From positions 1 through 64,000 of the forward strand of contig NZ_JAKLTS010000016.1 in the NCBI RefSeq assembly GCF_022012445.1: a stretch of 64,000 nucleotides of DNA, in the 5' to 3' direction. Below the pieces are notes generated by a model that was not told the DNA's origin, made no database searches, and worked only from the letters and a program-made list of their open reading frames with translations. The DNA is from Massilia sp. TS11 (GTDB taxonomy: Bacteria; Pseudomonadota; Gammaproteobacteria; Burkholderiales; Burkholderiaceae_D). Shown here in pieces: positions 36,627-44,898 of this stretch. The number at the start of each line of letters is the position of its first letter. Positions within the stretch are counted from its first letter, which is position 1. Made by a program: the position numbers and the translations under genes.

Positions 36627-36652
36627 CATATACGTTCCATATATGCAGTATA
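36627..36652 (-). promoter_or_regulatory. Promoter and inverted-repeat operator of the ParD-like/map operon
   Basis: The sequence holds a perfect inverted repeat CATATA-N7-TATATG (36627-36645). On the leftward strand a -10-like TATACT (36647-36652) lies directly upstream of it. The repeat would cover the start of transcription. The region is strikingly AT-rich against its GC-rich surroundings. This fits autorepression by the ribbon-helix-helix protein encoded next. Confidence 0.5.
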
Positions 36653-36758
36653 GCATGCGGAGCGCGCCCTTGTTGCGCGCGCCCGTGGTGCGCCCTGCCC
36701 GCCCGGCGCACAATCGGCGCAGCGCTTTCCCGGGCTTTCCCAGAGGAGTTTTGGCATA

Positions 36759-37292
36759 ATGACGAAAAGTCCTTGTTTTCCCATGAATACCAGTTCCCCG
36801 CGCGCCACTGAACCCAGCTTTGACTCTGTGCAATTTCGCAGGGCCCTGGGCCAATTTGCCACTGGCGTCACGGTCATCACCACCCGCCTGGCCGACGGCA
36901 GCTACCGCGGCCTGACGGCCAGCTCCTTCAACTCGGTGTCGCTGACGCCGCCGCTGGTGCTGTGGAGCCTGGGCGCGGCCGCCAACAGCCTGCCGATTTT
37001 CAGCGGCAATTCGCATTACGTGATCAATGTGCTCAGCGCTGAGCAGGCCCATCTGGCCGAGCGCTTCGCGCGCCGCAGCGACAATCCGTTCGGCGACCTG
37101 GCCTTCCGCCTGTCGCGCACCGGCCTGCCGATCATCGAGGGCGCCGCCGCCTGGTTCGAATGCCATAACCGCAGCCAGTATCCGGAGGGCGACCACGTGA
37201 TTTTCGTGGGCGAGGTCGAGGCCTGCGGCTATGCCAGCCAGCCCGCCCTTTTATTTCATAATGGTCAATTTTCGAGCACGCCGATGCGGTAA
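36759..37292 (+). CDS. Flavin reductase family protein (HpaC/RutF-like)
   Basis: The 177-residue flavoprotein of the flavin reductase-like fold supplies reduced flavin to a monooxygenase or acts as an NADH:flavin oxidoreductase. Family features are FRRALGQFATGVTVITTR, the flavin-phosphate loop LTASSFNSVSLTPPLVLWSL, FAVNVL-like YVINVLSAEQ, and the C-terminal GDHVIFVGEVEACG with a final PLLFHNG-like ALLFHNGQF. The ATG at 36759 has a GAGGAG site 10 bases upstream; a second ATG at 36783 is possible. No monooxygenase gene is adjacent, so the partner is unknown. Confidence 0.87.
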   Translation: MTKSPCFPMNTSSPRATEPSFDSVQFRRALGQFATGVTVITTRLADGSYRGLTASSFNSVSLTPPLVLWSLGAAANSLPIFSGNSHYVINVLSAEQAHLAERFARRSDNPFGDLAFRLSRTGLPIIEGAAAWFECHNRSQYPEGDHVIFVGEVEACGYASQPALLFHNGQFSSTPMR

Positions 37293-37302
37293 AATGCGCG
37301 CT

Positions 37303-37331
37303 TTGACCTCGGTGGTCTATACAAATACATT
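37303..37331 (+). promoter_or_regulatory. Sigma-70 type promoter for gcdH
   Basis: TTGACC (37303-37308) and TACATT (37326-37331) are separated by 17 bases, in the 60-base gap between the flavin reductase stop and the glutaryl-CoA dehydrogenase ATG. Both hexamers deviate only modestly from the consensus. The gap also holds a CAGGAAA ribosome site before the ATG at 37353. Confidence 0.45.
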
Positions 37332-37352
37332 CGACAGAGACAGGAAATTTTC

Positions 37353-38537
37353 ATGAGCAAAGCCAAAGCCCAATTCCACTGGGACGACCCGCTGCTGCTG
37401 GATGCCCAGCTCAGCGATGACGAGCGCATGGTGCGCGATGCCGCCGCCGCCTACTGCCAGGACAAGCTGCAGCCGCGCGTGCTGGAAGCCTTCCGCCACG
37501 AGCGCATGGACAGCAGCATCTTCCGCGAAATGGGTGAACTTGGCCTGCTCGGCCCGACGATTCCGGAACAGTACGGCGGTCCCGGCCTCAACTACGTGGC
37601 CTATGGCCTGATCGCGCGCGAAGTCGAGCGCGTCGACTCCGGCTACCGCTCGATGATGAGCGTCCAGTCCTCGCTGGTGATGGTGCCGATCTATGAATTC
37701 GGCAATGAAGCGACCAAACAGAAATACCTGCCCAAACTGGCCAGCGGCGAATGGATCGGCTGCTTCGGCCTGACCGAGCCCAACCACGGTTCCGACCCGG
37801 CCTCGATGGTCACGCGCGCGCGCAAGGTCGAGGGCGGCTACAGCCTGACCGGCAGCAAGATGTGGATCACCAATTCGCCGGTGGCCGATGTCTTCGTGGT
37901 CTGGGCCAAGGACGATGAAGGCGCGATCCGCGGTTTCGTGCTCGAGAAGGGCTGGAAGGGTCTGTCGGCCCCGGCCATCCACGGCAAGTTCGGCCTGCGC
38001 GCCTCGATCACCGGCGAAATCGTGATGGACAATGTGTTCGTGCCGGAAGAGAACGCCTTCCCCGAGGTGCGCGGTCTGAAGGGCCCGTTCACCTGCCTGA
38101 ACTCGGCCCGCTATGGCATCGCCTGGGGCGCGCTCGGCGCCGCCGAAGCCTGCTTCCACACGGCACGCCGGTACACGATGGACCGCCAGCAGTTCGGCCG
38201 TCCGCTGGCCGCCAACCAGCTGATCCAGAAGAAGCTGGCCGACATGGAAACCGAAATCGCGCTCGGCCTGCAGGGCTGCCTGCGCCTGGGCCGCATGAAG
38301 GACGAAGGCACGGCCGCGGTCGAAATCACCTCGATCATGAAGCGCAATTCCTGCGGCAAGGCGCTCGACATCGCCCGCGCGGCGCGCGACATGCTCGGCG
38401 GGAATGGCATCAGCGACGAGTTCGGCATCATCCGCCACATGGTCAACCTCGAGGTGGTCAACACCTACGAAGGCACGCACGACATCCACGCCCTGATCCT
38501 GGGCCGTGCGATCACCGGCATCGCCGCCTTCTCCTGA
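37353..38537 (+). CDS. gcdH: Glutaryl-CoA dehydrogenase
   Basis: This FAD enzyme oxidises and decarboxylates glutaryl-CoA to crotonyl-CoA in lysine, hydroxylysine and tryptophan breakdown. The 394-residue acyl-CoA dehydrogenase has the GcdH-type N-terminus ([20 protein letters not shown]), the FAD/substrate motif [17 protein letters not shown], the [23 protein letters not shown] region, [17 protein letters not shown], and the catalytic Glu in [21 protein letters not shown]. These motifs together favour GcdH over short-chain acyl-CoA dehydrogenases. No ETF or LysR-type gene is next to it. Confidence 0.93.
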   Translation: MSKAKAQFHWDDPLLLDAQLSDDERMVRDAAAAYCQDKLQPRVLEAFRHERMDSSIFREMGELGLLGPTIPEQYGGPGLNYVAYGLIAREVERVDSGYRSMMSVQSSLVMVPIYEFGNEATKQKYLPKLASGEWIGCFGLTEPNHGSDPASMVTRARKVEGGYSLTGSKMWITNSPVADVFVVWAKDDEGAIRGFVLEKGWKGLSAPAIHGKFGLRASITGEIVMDNVFVPEENAFPEVRGLKGPFTCLNSARYGIAWGALGAAEACFHTARRYTMDRQQFGRPLAANQLIQKKLADMETEIALGLQGCLRLGRMKDEGTAAVEITSIMKRNSCGKALDIARAARDMLGGNGISDEFGIIRHMVNLEVVNTYEGTHDIHALILGRAITGIAAFS

Positions 38538-38548
38538 GCGGCCGGCGC

Positions 38549-38818
38549 CTAGTCCCCGGGCGCCTTGAACAAGTCCTCGAGCGCAGCGCGCGTGCTCTTT
38601 TCCTGCACGCGGCTGCGCTGGCCGGCAAATTCCTCTTCGATATTGTCGCGATAGAAGCTCCAGGGCGCACCCGCGTTGGCGAAGCGCCGCCACAGCTCGG
38701 CCCCGACATTGCTGTAGTCCAGCGCCGTACCGTCATCGAATTCGACGCGCAGCACGCGCGTGCGCGCCTCGTAGCCGATCGCGCGCAGCTTGCCGGCGTT
38801 AATCTTCTTCATCTCCAT
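38549..38818 (-). CDS. KTSC-domain protein
   Basis: The 89-residue protein contains one KTSC-like domain (about 5-65), a small beta-rich fold: KLRAIGYEARTRVLRVEFDDGTALDYSNVGAELW is its core (shown here only by its GY-x8-VEF and YSNV elements). The usual Lys-Thr-Ser-Cys tetrad is not conserved, with Asn-Ala-Gly-Lys at that position. The domain occurs alone or fused to lysyl-tRNA synthetase-like proteins and its function is unknown. The gene converges with gcdH, 11 bases apart. Confidence 0.7.
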   Translation of the reverse strand: MEMKKINAGKLRAIGYEARTRVLRVEFDDGTALDYSNVGAELWRRFANAGAPWSFYRDNIEEEFAGQRSRVQEKSTRAALEDLFKAPGD

Positions 38819-38833
38819 GCTGTCTCCCAGGCA

Positions 38834-38870
38834 TAAAAAAACCCGCCGGGCCGGTGGGCCGCGGCGGGTT
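38834..38870 (-). terminator. Intrinsic terminator of the ompW gene
   Basis: Read leftward, a GC-rich stem (AACCCGCC.. / ..GGCGGGTT, inner GGCC pairs) is followed by seven T. It lies 18 bases after the OmpW stop and before the KTSC start, so it separates the two leftward genes. Confidence 0.85.
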
Positions 38871-38888
38871 CGATGCTAACAGACGCGC

Positions 38889-39557
38889 TTAGAACTTGTA
38901 GCCGATGGCGAGCTTGATGCTCACCGGGTCGAGCTTCATGTCCTGGATCTGGCCGGTCGAGAAGTGCACCATGGTCTTGAGCTTGGTCTTGGTGGTCGAC
39001 ATGTCGAGGAAATACTTGTCGGTCAAGGCCACCGAGACGCCGATCTGCATCGTGTAGGTGAACTTATTATCGATCTTGAAGGTCGTCGGCGGGCCGCCCG
39101 GATTGGTGATCGCGGTCAGCTGGCCGGAACCGGTCGCCTTCTGGAAGCGCGCATAGGTCGCGCCCAGGCCGAGGTAGGGACGCACGCGGGCATTGGCGTC
39201 GAAGAAGTGGTACTGGGCGAACAGGGTCGGCGGCAGGGCCTCGACCGTGCCGACCTTGCCGGTGCCGGCGATCGCACCGGCGCCCACCAGCTCATGCTTG
39301 TAGGGCATGCCGAGCGCGAATTCGGCCTGGATGTTATCGGTCACGGCGTAGTTGAAGATCAGCACAGGCTCGGTGTCCTTGCCCACATCACCCTTGGTGT
39401 GCGGCAGGGCCGGGGCGCTGATGTCGCCCGACTCCACTTTCGGCGTGATCTGGTTGGCACCGACCTGGATCGCCCAGTTGCCGGCCGTCTGGGCCGAGGC
39501 AGCGCTCGCGGCAGTCAGCGCCACAGCGGCTGCCAGCAGTTTCAAACTGAATTTCAT
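38889..39557 (-). CDS. ompW: OmpW-family outer-membrane beta-barrel protein
   Basis: The 222-residue protein has a signal peptide (MKFSLKLLAAAVALTAASAASA) and an eight-stranded barrel of the OmpW type. Visible features are WAIQVGANQITP, the NIQAEFALGMPYKHEL strand, PPTLFAQYHFFDANARVRPYLGLGATYARF and a C-terminal IKLAIGYKF ending in Phe, the usual barrel-assembly signal. OmpW forms a hydrophobic channel for small molecules and is often responsive to oxygen or stress. It is flanked by its own terminator and a secreted GDSL hydrolase 25 bases upstream on the same strand. Confidence 0.9.
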   Translation of the reverse strand: MKFSLKLLAAAVALTAASAASAQTAGNWAIQVGANQITPKVESGDISAPALPHTKGDVGKDTEPVLIFNYAVTDNIQAEFALGMPYKHELVGAGAIAGTGKVGTVEALPPTLFAQYHFFDANARVRPYLGLGATYARFQKATGSGQLTAITNPGGPPTTFKIDNKFTYTMQIGVSVALTDKYFLDMSTTKTKLKTMVHFSTGQIQDMKLDPVSIKLAIGYKF

Positions 39558-39582
39558 CGTGTCTCCTTGTTCTTCTGGTGGA

Positions 39583-41001
39583 TTACAGCCAGCCGCGGGC
39601 AATCATCTGCTGGGCCACATAGCGGGCGATCAGCAGGTTCTCGAAAGGCGTCGGGTGGACGTCGTCCGCGAACATGTAATGGCTCACGTCACCGGAGACC
39701 AGGGTCTTGCCATTGCAACCGAGCGAGGTGGTGCCGAGCGGATTGCTGCCGCAGGCCGGGCTCGTCGTGTTGGTCAGGCCGTAGGGGCCGGGGTTGGTGA
39801 TCTGGTCGTGGCTGATCGAATACAGGTCGACCAGCATGATCTTCGATTCGCCGTTCAGACCGCTGGCCAGGGCCTGGTTGAAGGCGTCGACCATGGCCTT
39901 GATCAGGGCCTGGGTGTTGGCGTCCTGCGCCTTGCCAGCCGGGGCATTGCCCAGGTCCGGCAGGTTGTTCACCACCACATAGTTGGCGCCGTTGCCGACG
40001 ATCTGGGTCTTGACCAGGGCCGCCAGTTCAGCACCGGCCTGGGCCATGGCGGGCACCAGTTTCGGACCGTTCACGGCCAGGTAGTCAGCGGCGGCCTTCT
40101 GGCCGGCGGCATTGCCGGCGGCGGTACCGGCGGCGGTGGCATCGGCCTGGGCCTTGGCAACCATCGGACCGTAGACGGCCGGATCGGCCACTTTGGCATT
40201 GCCCGGCTGGATCGCGGCGGCGCCGACGGCGGCAGCCACGACGCTCTGGTCGGTGTGGCCGGCGCGCGCCGATTCGGTCGCGATGGCGGTGCCGATCGCC
40301 TGGGCGGCGGTGGCCGGGTTGGTGGCGCCCGAAGCCAGCAGCGTGGTCAGGGTGGTAGCAAAGGTCTGCGCACCGGCGGCGGCGCCGGCGGCGGCGCCAG
40401 CAGTCTGGCCGGCCTTGGTGGCGCCGGCCGACAGTTCGCCCAGGCCTTCGAGCGCATCATTGCCGCCGGCCATCACGAACACGATTTCATCGCCTTTGAA
40501 TTTGCCGCCCACGGCTTTCAGGTGATTCGCCACCTGGGTCACGACGGGCACGGTCAGCTGGCCGATCGGCGAGCCGGTCAGTTTATTGCCGGGGCCGACC
40601 GGATTGGTCACGCGCGCGCCGCCCTGGGCATAGCTGTAGCAGCCGGCATAGGTCTTGACGGGCACTGCGAAGCCTTTGCTGGCGTCGCCGTCGAGGCCGG
40701 TCATGGCCGGGCACGGGGCCGGCAGGCCGAACTGGGCAGCCAGCAGCTCGGTCCAGTTCTTGCCGGTCAGGGCCGCGTTGGTGGCGGTATTGTCGCCATT
40801 GATCGTGTAGCGGCCGCCGCCGATGGCAGCGACGGTACCGACGGCATAGGTGCCGAGGTCGGACAGGGAGTCGCCGAACGACACCTGGGCCGAGAATTTG
40901 GTTTTCAGGGTTTGGTCGCCGCCTTTGCTGCCGGTACCGCCGCCGCAAGCGGCCAGTACGGCGGAGGCAAGCAGGGCCAGCGCGAACTTAGTATTGCGCA
41001 T
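39583..41001 (-). CDS. SGNH/GDSL-family esterase lipoprotein with Ala/Gly-rich insert
   Basis: The 472-residue lipoprotein (lipobox VLAAC) carries the SGNH hydrolase blocks: GDSLSDLGTY with the nucleophile Ser45, the YAQGGARV block II, AGGNDALEG block III (about 178-186) and the Asp-His pair of block V in FADDVHPTPFENLLIARY. Between blocks III and V is an unusual stretch of about 120 residues (about 190-310) dominated by Ala, Gly and Thr. It lacks the autotransporter barrel of EstA-type enzymes. It probably hydrolyses esters at the cell surface or in the periplasm. A possible promoter is at 41092-41121. Confidence 0.85.
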   Translation of the reverse strand: MRNTKFALALLASAVLAACGGGTGSKGGDQTLKTKFSAQVSFGDSLSDLGTYAVGTVAAIGGGRYTINGDNTATNAALTGKNWTELLAAQFGLPAPCPAMTGLDGDASKGFAVPVKTYAGCYSYAQGGARVTNPVGPGNKLTGSPIGQLTVPVVTQVANHLKAVGGKFKGDEIVFVMAGGNDALEGLGELSAGATKAGQTAGAAAGAAAGAQTFATTLTTLLASGATNPATAAQAIGTAIATESARAGHTDQSVVAAAVGAAAIQPGNAKVADPAVYGPMVAKAQADATAAGTAAGNAAGQKAAADYLAVNGPKLVPAMAQAGAELAALVKTQIVGNGANYVVVNNLPDLGNAPAGKAQDANTQALIKAMVDAFNQALASGLNGESKIMLVDLYSISHDQITNPGPYGLTNTTSPACGSNPLGTTSLGCNGKTLVSGDVSHYMFADDVHPTPFENLLIARYVAQQMIARGWL

Positions 41002-41091
41002 TGTGTCTCCTAGAGTGAAATGTTCTTGTAAGGGCGAATCGAACGGGCGTGCTATTCGCTACACGACTACTATGCCACCCTTCCGCCCCCC

Positions 41092-41121
41092 TGTATAGCG
41101 CAGCATTTAACTTTTCGTCAG
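41092..41121 (-). promoter_or_regulatory. Possible promoter of the SGNH lipoprotein gene
   Basis: On the leftward strand CTGACG (-35-like, 41116-41121) and TATACA (-10-like, 41092-41097) are 18 bases apart. They lie about 95 bases before the ATG. The rest of the 137-base gap (41002-41138) shows an AGGAG ribosome site and nothing else I can name. Confidence 0.3.
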
Positions 41122-41138
41122 TTCCCCGCAACAGCCAT

Positions 41139-42617
41139 TCAGGGGGCTGCGTACTGGGCGAGAAAATCGCGCGCCGCCAGCAGGCAGAAGGGCGGCACCA
41201 GGCCCGCGTGGTAGTTGGCGGCCACCGCTTCGGCCGGCGATTCGCCGCGGCTCAGGGCGTTCAGACGCAGCGCCAGCTTGGCCGCGGCAAAGCCGCTGCG
41301 CGCCGTTTTGTAATCGCTGCCGAGGCCCGGCACATCGTCGACATTGAGCAGCACCAGGCGGCTGGCCGGCACGCCGGCCGCGCTGTAGGCGGCCTGGGCC
41401 GCGAGGGCATTCGCCCACGGCACGGTCGGATCGCCCTCGCCGCCGCACAGCATCAGCGGCGTGGCCGGCACATGGGTGCGCAGATCATTGCGCCACAGCC
41501 AGCGGCGCAGGGCCTGGCCGGGCGCGCAGGCGGCCAGGCTGGTGCAGGGCTGGGCGGCGCGGTCGGCCAGCACGGCGGCGCGGTAGGCGCTGCGCACCAG
41601 ATTGCCGGCGCCAAAGCCATACGTGGCCAGCTGCGGCTGGGAATCGGCGGCGAACAGGGCGCTGGCCGGCAGGCGGCCGCCGCTGACCAGCTGCTCCAGG
41701 TCGGTCGTGCTCGGCAGCAGGCTGTCGATGCCGGCCGCATAGGCGGCCTCGTACATCTCGTCCGGGTTCGCATACGGGGCGGCGCCGGCATGCACGGCCG
41801 CGCCCGTCAGCAGCGGCAGGAAGCCGGTGGCGCTGCGCGTGGGCGTGCCGGCGAAGATCGCGTCACCCATCTGCAGCAGCGCATACGGGCCCGACATGGC
41901 GGCCACGGCGGCCGCGGTGAATTCGCCCGCATAGCGCGTCTGCAGGGCGCGCTGGGTGGCGACGGCCACATGTCCGCCCTGCGAATAGCCGGCCAGCAGC
42001 AGGCGGCCATTGTCGGCCGTGGCCAGCGCGGCCCAGCTGCTGCGCGCGGCGCGCAGGGCATCGACCAGATCGTCGGCCTGCTGGCCGGCATCGAGGTAGG
42101 GATGGTAGCTGAGCGCCGAACCGGCATAGCCCGCGTAGTTGGGCGCCACCACCAGATAGCCCTGGGCCGCGTACATGGCCGCGACCAGGGCCGCCTCCTT
42201 GAACTTATCGAGGCGGGCCATGTCGAAGTTTTTATCGAAGCTGGTGGCGTGGGCGTACAGCAGCAGCGGGCGCGGGCCGCTGCAGGGCGCGCCGCTACCG
42301 CTGGGCACGTACACGGCGGCGCTGGCCTCGGTGGCTTCCTGCTGGCTGCCCAGGGTGCGGTAGCGCAGCGTGTACACCTGGATGCCGCAGGCCGGTTCGC
42401 CCGTAATGCTGGTGGTGCCCGACTGCGCGCTGTTCACGGCGCTGGCCAGGGCGCTGGCCGAAAAACCGGCCACCAGGCTGGGCGCCAGCACGAGGCTGCC
42501 GCGCGCGGGCGGCGGCGGGGTCGGCGCCTGGGTGGCCGGGCTGCTGCCGCCGCCGCCGCCGCAGGCGCTCAGCAGGGCCGCCAGGGCCAGCAGGGTCTTA
42601 GCCGGCCACGTGCGCAT
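41139..42617 (-). CDS. Secretory-lipase-like alpha/beta hydrolase lipoprotein
   Basis: The 492-residue protein begins with a lipoprotein signal (lipobox LLSAC followed by Gly5 and a Pro/Thr linker). The hydrolase domain shows the nucleophile elbow GYSQGGHVAVATQ, an oxyanion strand LLLYAHATSFDKNF, and an acid/His pair likely in CGGEGDPTVPW and the C-terminal NYHAG. It resembles the secretory lipase family and probably hydrolyses lipids or polyesters outside the inner membrane. Its start overlaps the end of the Sua5 gene by 20 bases, so the two are on one leftward transcript. Confidence 0.83.
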   Translation of the reverse strand: MRTWPAKTLLALAALLSACGGGGGSSPATQAPTPPPPARGSLVLAPSLVAGFSASALASAVNSAQSGTTSITGEPACGIQVYTLRYRTLGSQQEATEASAAVYVPSGSGAPCSGPRPLLLYAHATSFDKNFDMARLDKFKEAALVAAMYAAQGYLVVAPNYAGYAGSALSYHPYLDAGQQADDLVDALRAARSSWAALATADNGRLLLAGYSQGGHVAVATQRALQTRYAGEFTAAAVAAMSGPYALLQMGDAIFAGTPTRSATGFLPLLTGAAVHAGAAPYANPDEMYEAAYAAGIDSLLPSTTDLEQLVSGGRLPASALFAADSQPQLATYGFGAGNLVRSAYRAAVLADRAAQPCTSLAACAPGQALRRWLWRNDLRTHVPATPLMLCGGEGDPTVPWANALAAQAAYSAAGVPASRLVLLNVDDVPGLGSDYKTARSGFAAAKLALRLNALSRGESPAEAVAANYHAGLVPPFCLLAARDFLAQYAAP

Positions 42618-43608
42618 TGAGTAAGCCGTGCACGATGCCGCTGGAGCCATGCGCGGCGCGGCGCAGGCGGTCGTTCACGCCCAGCCAGTCGCCATCGGTC
42701 GGCGGGGCTTCCACGAGGATCAGTTCGGCGCCGCTGTGGTCCATCGTGCGCAGGGCCGCATACAGGGCGTGGGCAAAGCCGTCCGGGCGCGCCGGCAGGG
42801 CCAGGCTGGCATGCAGGCCGCTAGCGTCCATGTCGCCCATATGGATCAGGGCCAGGCGGCGTCCGGCCGCGCGCAGGCGCGCCAGTGTCTCGACCAGCTG
42901 CGCGCGCGGCTGCATGGCCACCGGCGTATGCGGCGCATAGTGCGAGGCCAGCGTGCCCGAGGCGCGCGGCGCGGCCGCATCGGGGGCGACCGGCAGCTGG
43001 CCGATCACGGCCGCAATCGCCTGCGGGCTGATGTGGCCCGGGCGCAGCAGCACCGGCCCATGCGTGTCCAGGCGCGACAGATCGACAATCGTCGACTCGA
43101 TGCCGACTGCGCACGAGCCGCCGTCGAGCACCATGCCCACCGTGCCATCGGCATCGAATTCCTCGTGCACATGGGCGGCCGTGGTCGGGCTCACGTGGCC
43201 GAATTTATTCGCCGACGGCGCGGCCACGCCGCCGCCAAAGGCCGTCAGCAGGGCAATCGCCAGCGGATGGGCCGGGCAGCGCAGGCCGACCGTGTCCTGC
43301 CCGCCCGACACCGCATCGGGAATGCGCGCATGGCGTTTCAGAATCAGGGTCAGGGGCCCGGGCCAGAACGCGGCCGCCAGGGCCGTGGCCTCGGGCGGGA
43401 CTGCCGCCGCCCAGTAGTCGAGCGCGGCGCCGGGCGCCAGGTGCACGATCACCGGGTGGTCCTGCGGGCGGCCCTTGGCCGCGTAGATGCGCGCCACCGC
43501 GGCCGGGTCCTCGGCATTGGCGCCAAGCCCGTACACAGTTTCAGTCGGAAAAGCGACCAGGCCACCCTGCTGGAGGATGGCCACGGCGCGCGCGAGATCG
43601 TCGTTCAT
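42598..43608 (-). CDS. Threonylcarbamoyl-AMP synthase, Sua5 type
   Basis: The enzyme makes threonylcarbamoyl-AMP from threonine, bicarbonate and ATP for tRNA t6A37 synthesis. The 336-residue protein has the YrdC fold with GGLVAFPTETVYGLGANA, KGRPQDHPVIVHL, FWPGPLTLIL, TVGLRCPAHP and the SANKFGHVSPT loop. A C-terminal Sua5 extension (about 205-336) follows, joined by SGTLASHYAPHTP. The frame is open upstream into the REP-like element at 43616, but that would translate the repeat, so the ATG at 43608 is used. It follows purC, as in related bacteria. Confidence 0.92.
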   Translation of the reverse strand: MNDDLARAVAILQQGGLVAFPTETVYGLGANAEDPAAVARIYAAKGRPQDHPVIVHLAPGAALDYWAAAVPPEATALAAAFWPGPLTLILKRHARIPDAVSGGQDTVGLRCPAHPLAIALLTAFGGGVAAPSANKFGHVSPTTAAHVHEEFDADGTVGMVLDGGSCAVGIESTIVDLSRLDTHGPVLLRPGHISPQAIAAVIGQLPVAPDAAAPRASGTLASHYAPHTPVAMQPRAQLVETLARLRAAGRRLALIHMGDMDASGLHASLALPARPDGFAHALYAALRTMDHSGAELILVEAPPTDGDWLGVNDRLRRAAHGSSGIVHGLLNAHVAG

Positions 43609-43615
43609 ACTTCGC

Positions 43616-43641
43616 GGAAAAATGGGGTCTGACCCCAATTT
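43616..43641. repeat. REP-like palindrome, copy C
   Basis: A single unit of the GGGGTC-T-GACCCC palindrome with flanking A and T runs occupies almost the whole gap of 34 bases between purC and the Sua5 gene. It touches the purC stop (43643). In many Burkholderiales purE and purK lie at this junction; they are absent here. Confidence 0.85.
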
Positions 43642-43642
43642 G

Positions 43643-44521
43643 TCAGGTGGTCAACAGACGCAGGGCTTCGGCGTACTTGGCCGAGGTCTGGTCGAGCACG
43701 TCCTGGGGCACGCGCGGGGCCGGCGCCTGCTTGTTCCAGGGCTGGCTTTCGAGCCAGTCGCGCACGAACTGCTTGTCGAAGGACGGCGGCGACATGCCGA
43801 TCTGGTAGCTCGACATCGGCCAGAAGCGCGAGCTGTCCGGCGTCAGGATTTCGTCGATCAGGTGCACCACGCCATGGGCGTCGAGACCGAATTCGAACTT
43901 GGTGTCGGCGATAATGATGCCCTTGGTCGCGGCAAACTCGGCGGCCTTGGTGTAGAGGGCGATCGCGTAGTCGCGCACCTGGCGCGCCACCTCGGCGCCG
44001 ACGATCTTCTCGGCTTCTTCAAACGAAATGTTCTCGTCGTGCTGGCCGCTCGGGGCCTTGGTCGACGGGGTGAACAGCACCTGCGGCAGCTTCTCGGCTT
44101 CGCGCAGGCCGGCCGGCAGGGCGATGCCGCACACGGCGCCGGTCTTCTGGTAATCCTTCCAGCCCGAACCGATCAGATAGCCGCGCACGATGGCCTCGAT
44201 GCCGAGCGGCTGAAATTTCTTGACGACGATGGCACGCCCGGCCACCTGGTCGCGCTCCTCGGGCGCCACCACGTCTTCGGGGGCGATGCCGGTTTCATGG
44301 TTGGGCATCATGTCGCCGAATTTCTTGAACCAGAAATTCGACATCGCGGTCAGGATCTTGCCCTTGTTCGGGATCGGATCGTCGAGGATCACGTCGAAGG
44401 CCGACAGGCGGTCGGTCTGGATGACCAGCAGCTTGTCCTCGCCGACGGCGTAGATATCGCGCACCTTGCCACGATGCAGGAAGGGCAGCGACTTCAGATG
44501 GGTTTCGAGAATGCCAGACAT
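43643..44521 (-). CDS. purC: Phosphoribosylaminoimidazole-succinocarboxamide synthase
   Basis: PurC joins aspartate to CAIR with ATP in purine synthesis. The 292-residue SAICAR synthetase of the longer type has [36 protein letters not shown], the [26 protein letters not shown] region, [14 protein letters not shown] and [13 protein letters not shown]. The ATG at 44521 is separated from the stop of the GFA gene by one base, and its AAGGA ribosome site lies inside that gene's last codons. A longer open frame upstream is not homologous. Confidence 0.96.
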   Translation of the reverse strand: MSGILETHLKSLPFLHRGKVRDIYAVGEDKLLVIQTDRLSAFDVILDDPIPNKGKILTAMSNFWFKKFGDMMPNHETGIAPEDVVAPEERDQVAGRAIVVKKFQPLGIEAIVRGYLIGSGWKDYQKTGAVCGIALPAGLREAEKLPQVLFTPSTKAPSGQHDENISFEEAEKIVGAEVARQVRDYAIALYTKAAEFAATKGIIIADTKFEFGLDAHGVVHLIDEILTPDSSRFWPMSSYQIGMSPPSFDKQFVRDWLESQPWNKQAPAPRVPQDVLDQTSAKYAEALRLLTT

Positions 44522-44522
44522 A

Positions 44523-44897
44523 TTATTCCTTGTTGAGTGCGCCCATCCAGCTGGGCTTGCTTTCCAGATGCAGCAGCGTGCTGACCTCGCCGTCCCAGGG
44601 ATCGTCGAAGGTGCCGGGCGTGACGGCGATGCGCTCGGCATGCGCGTCCGACTGCCAGCTCAGGCTGGAACCGCAATGGGCGCAGAATGCGCGCTGTACA
44701 CCGGGCGAGGAGCGGTAGACCTTGACGGCCTCCGCGCCCGCCGTGTAGCGGAAATCGGCGCTGGCCACGTTCACGTAGGAACCGGCGGCGGCGCCGTGCT
44801 GCTTCTGGCACATGGTGCAGTAGCAGTGGCTGGCCTTGCTGACCGGGCCACTGATCGTGTAGCGCACCACGCCGCACAGGCAGCTTCCGCGGATCAT
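44523..44897 (-). CDS. GFA-family zinc protein
   Basis: The 124-residue protein belongs to the glutathione-dependent formaldehyde-activating (Mss4-like) fold. The zinc-binding cysteines are all visible: [22 protein letters not shown] and [11 protein letters not shown]. The original enzymatic claim for this family is contested, so only zinc binding and the fold can be stated. The gene lies tightly between fba and purC (one base on each side), so it is an insertion into an otherwise conserved housekeeping order and is co-transcribed with both. Confidence 0.87.
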   Translation of the reverse strand: MIRGSCLCGVVRYTISGPVSKASHCYCTMCQKQHGAAAGSYVNVASADFRYTAGAEAVKVYRSSPGVQRAFCAHCGSSLSWQSDAHAERIAVTPGTFDDPWDGEVSTLLHLESKPSWMGALNKE

Positions 44898-44898
44898 C

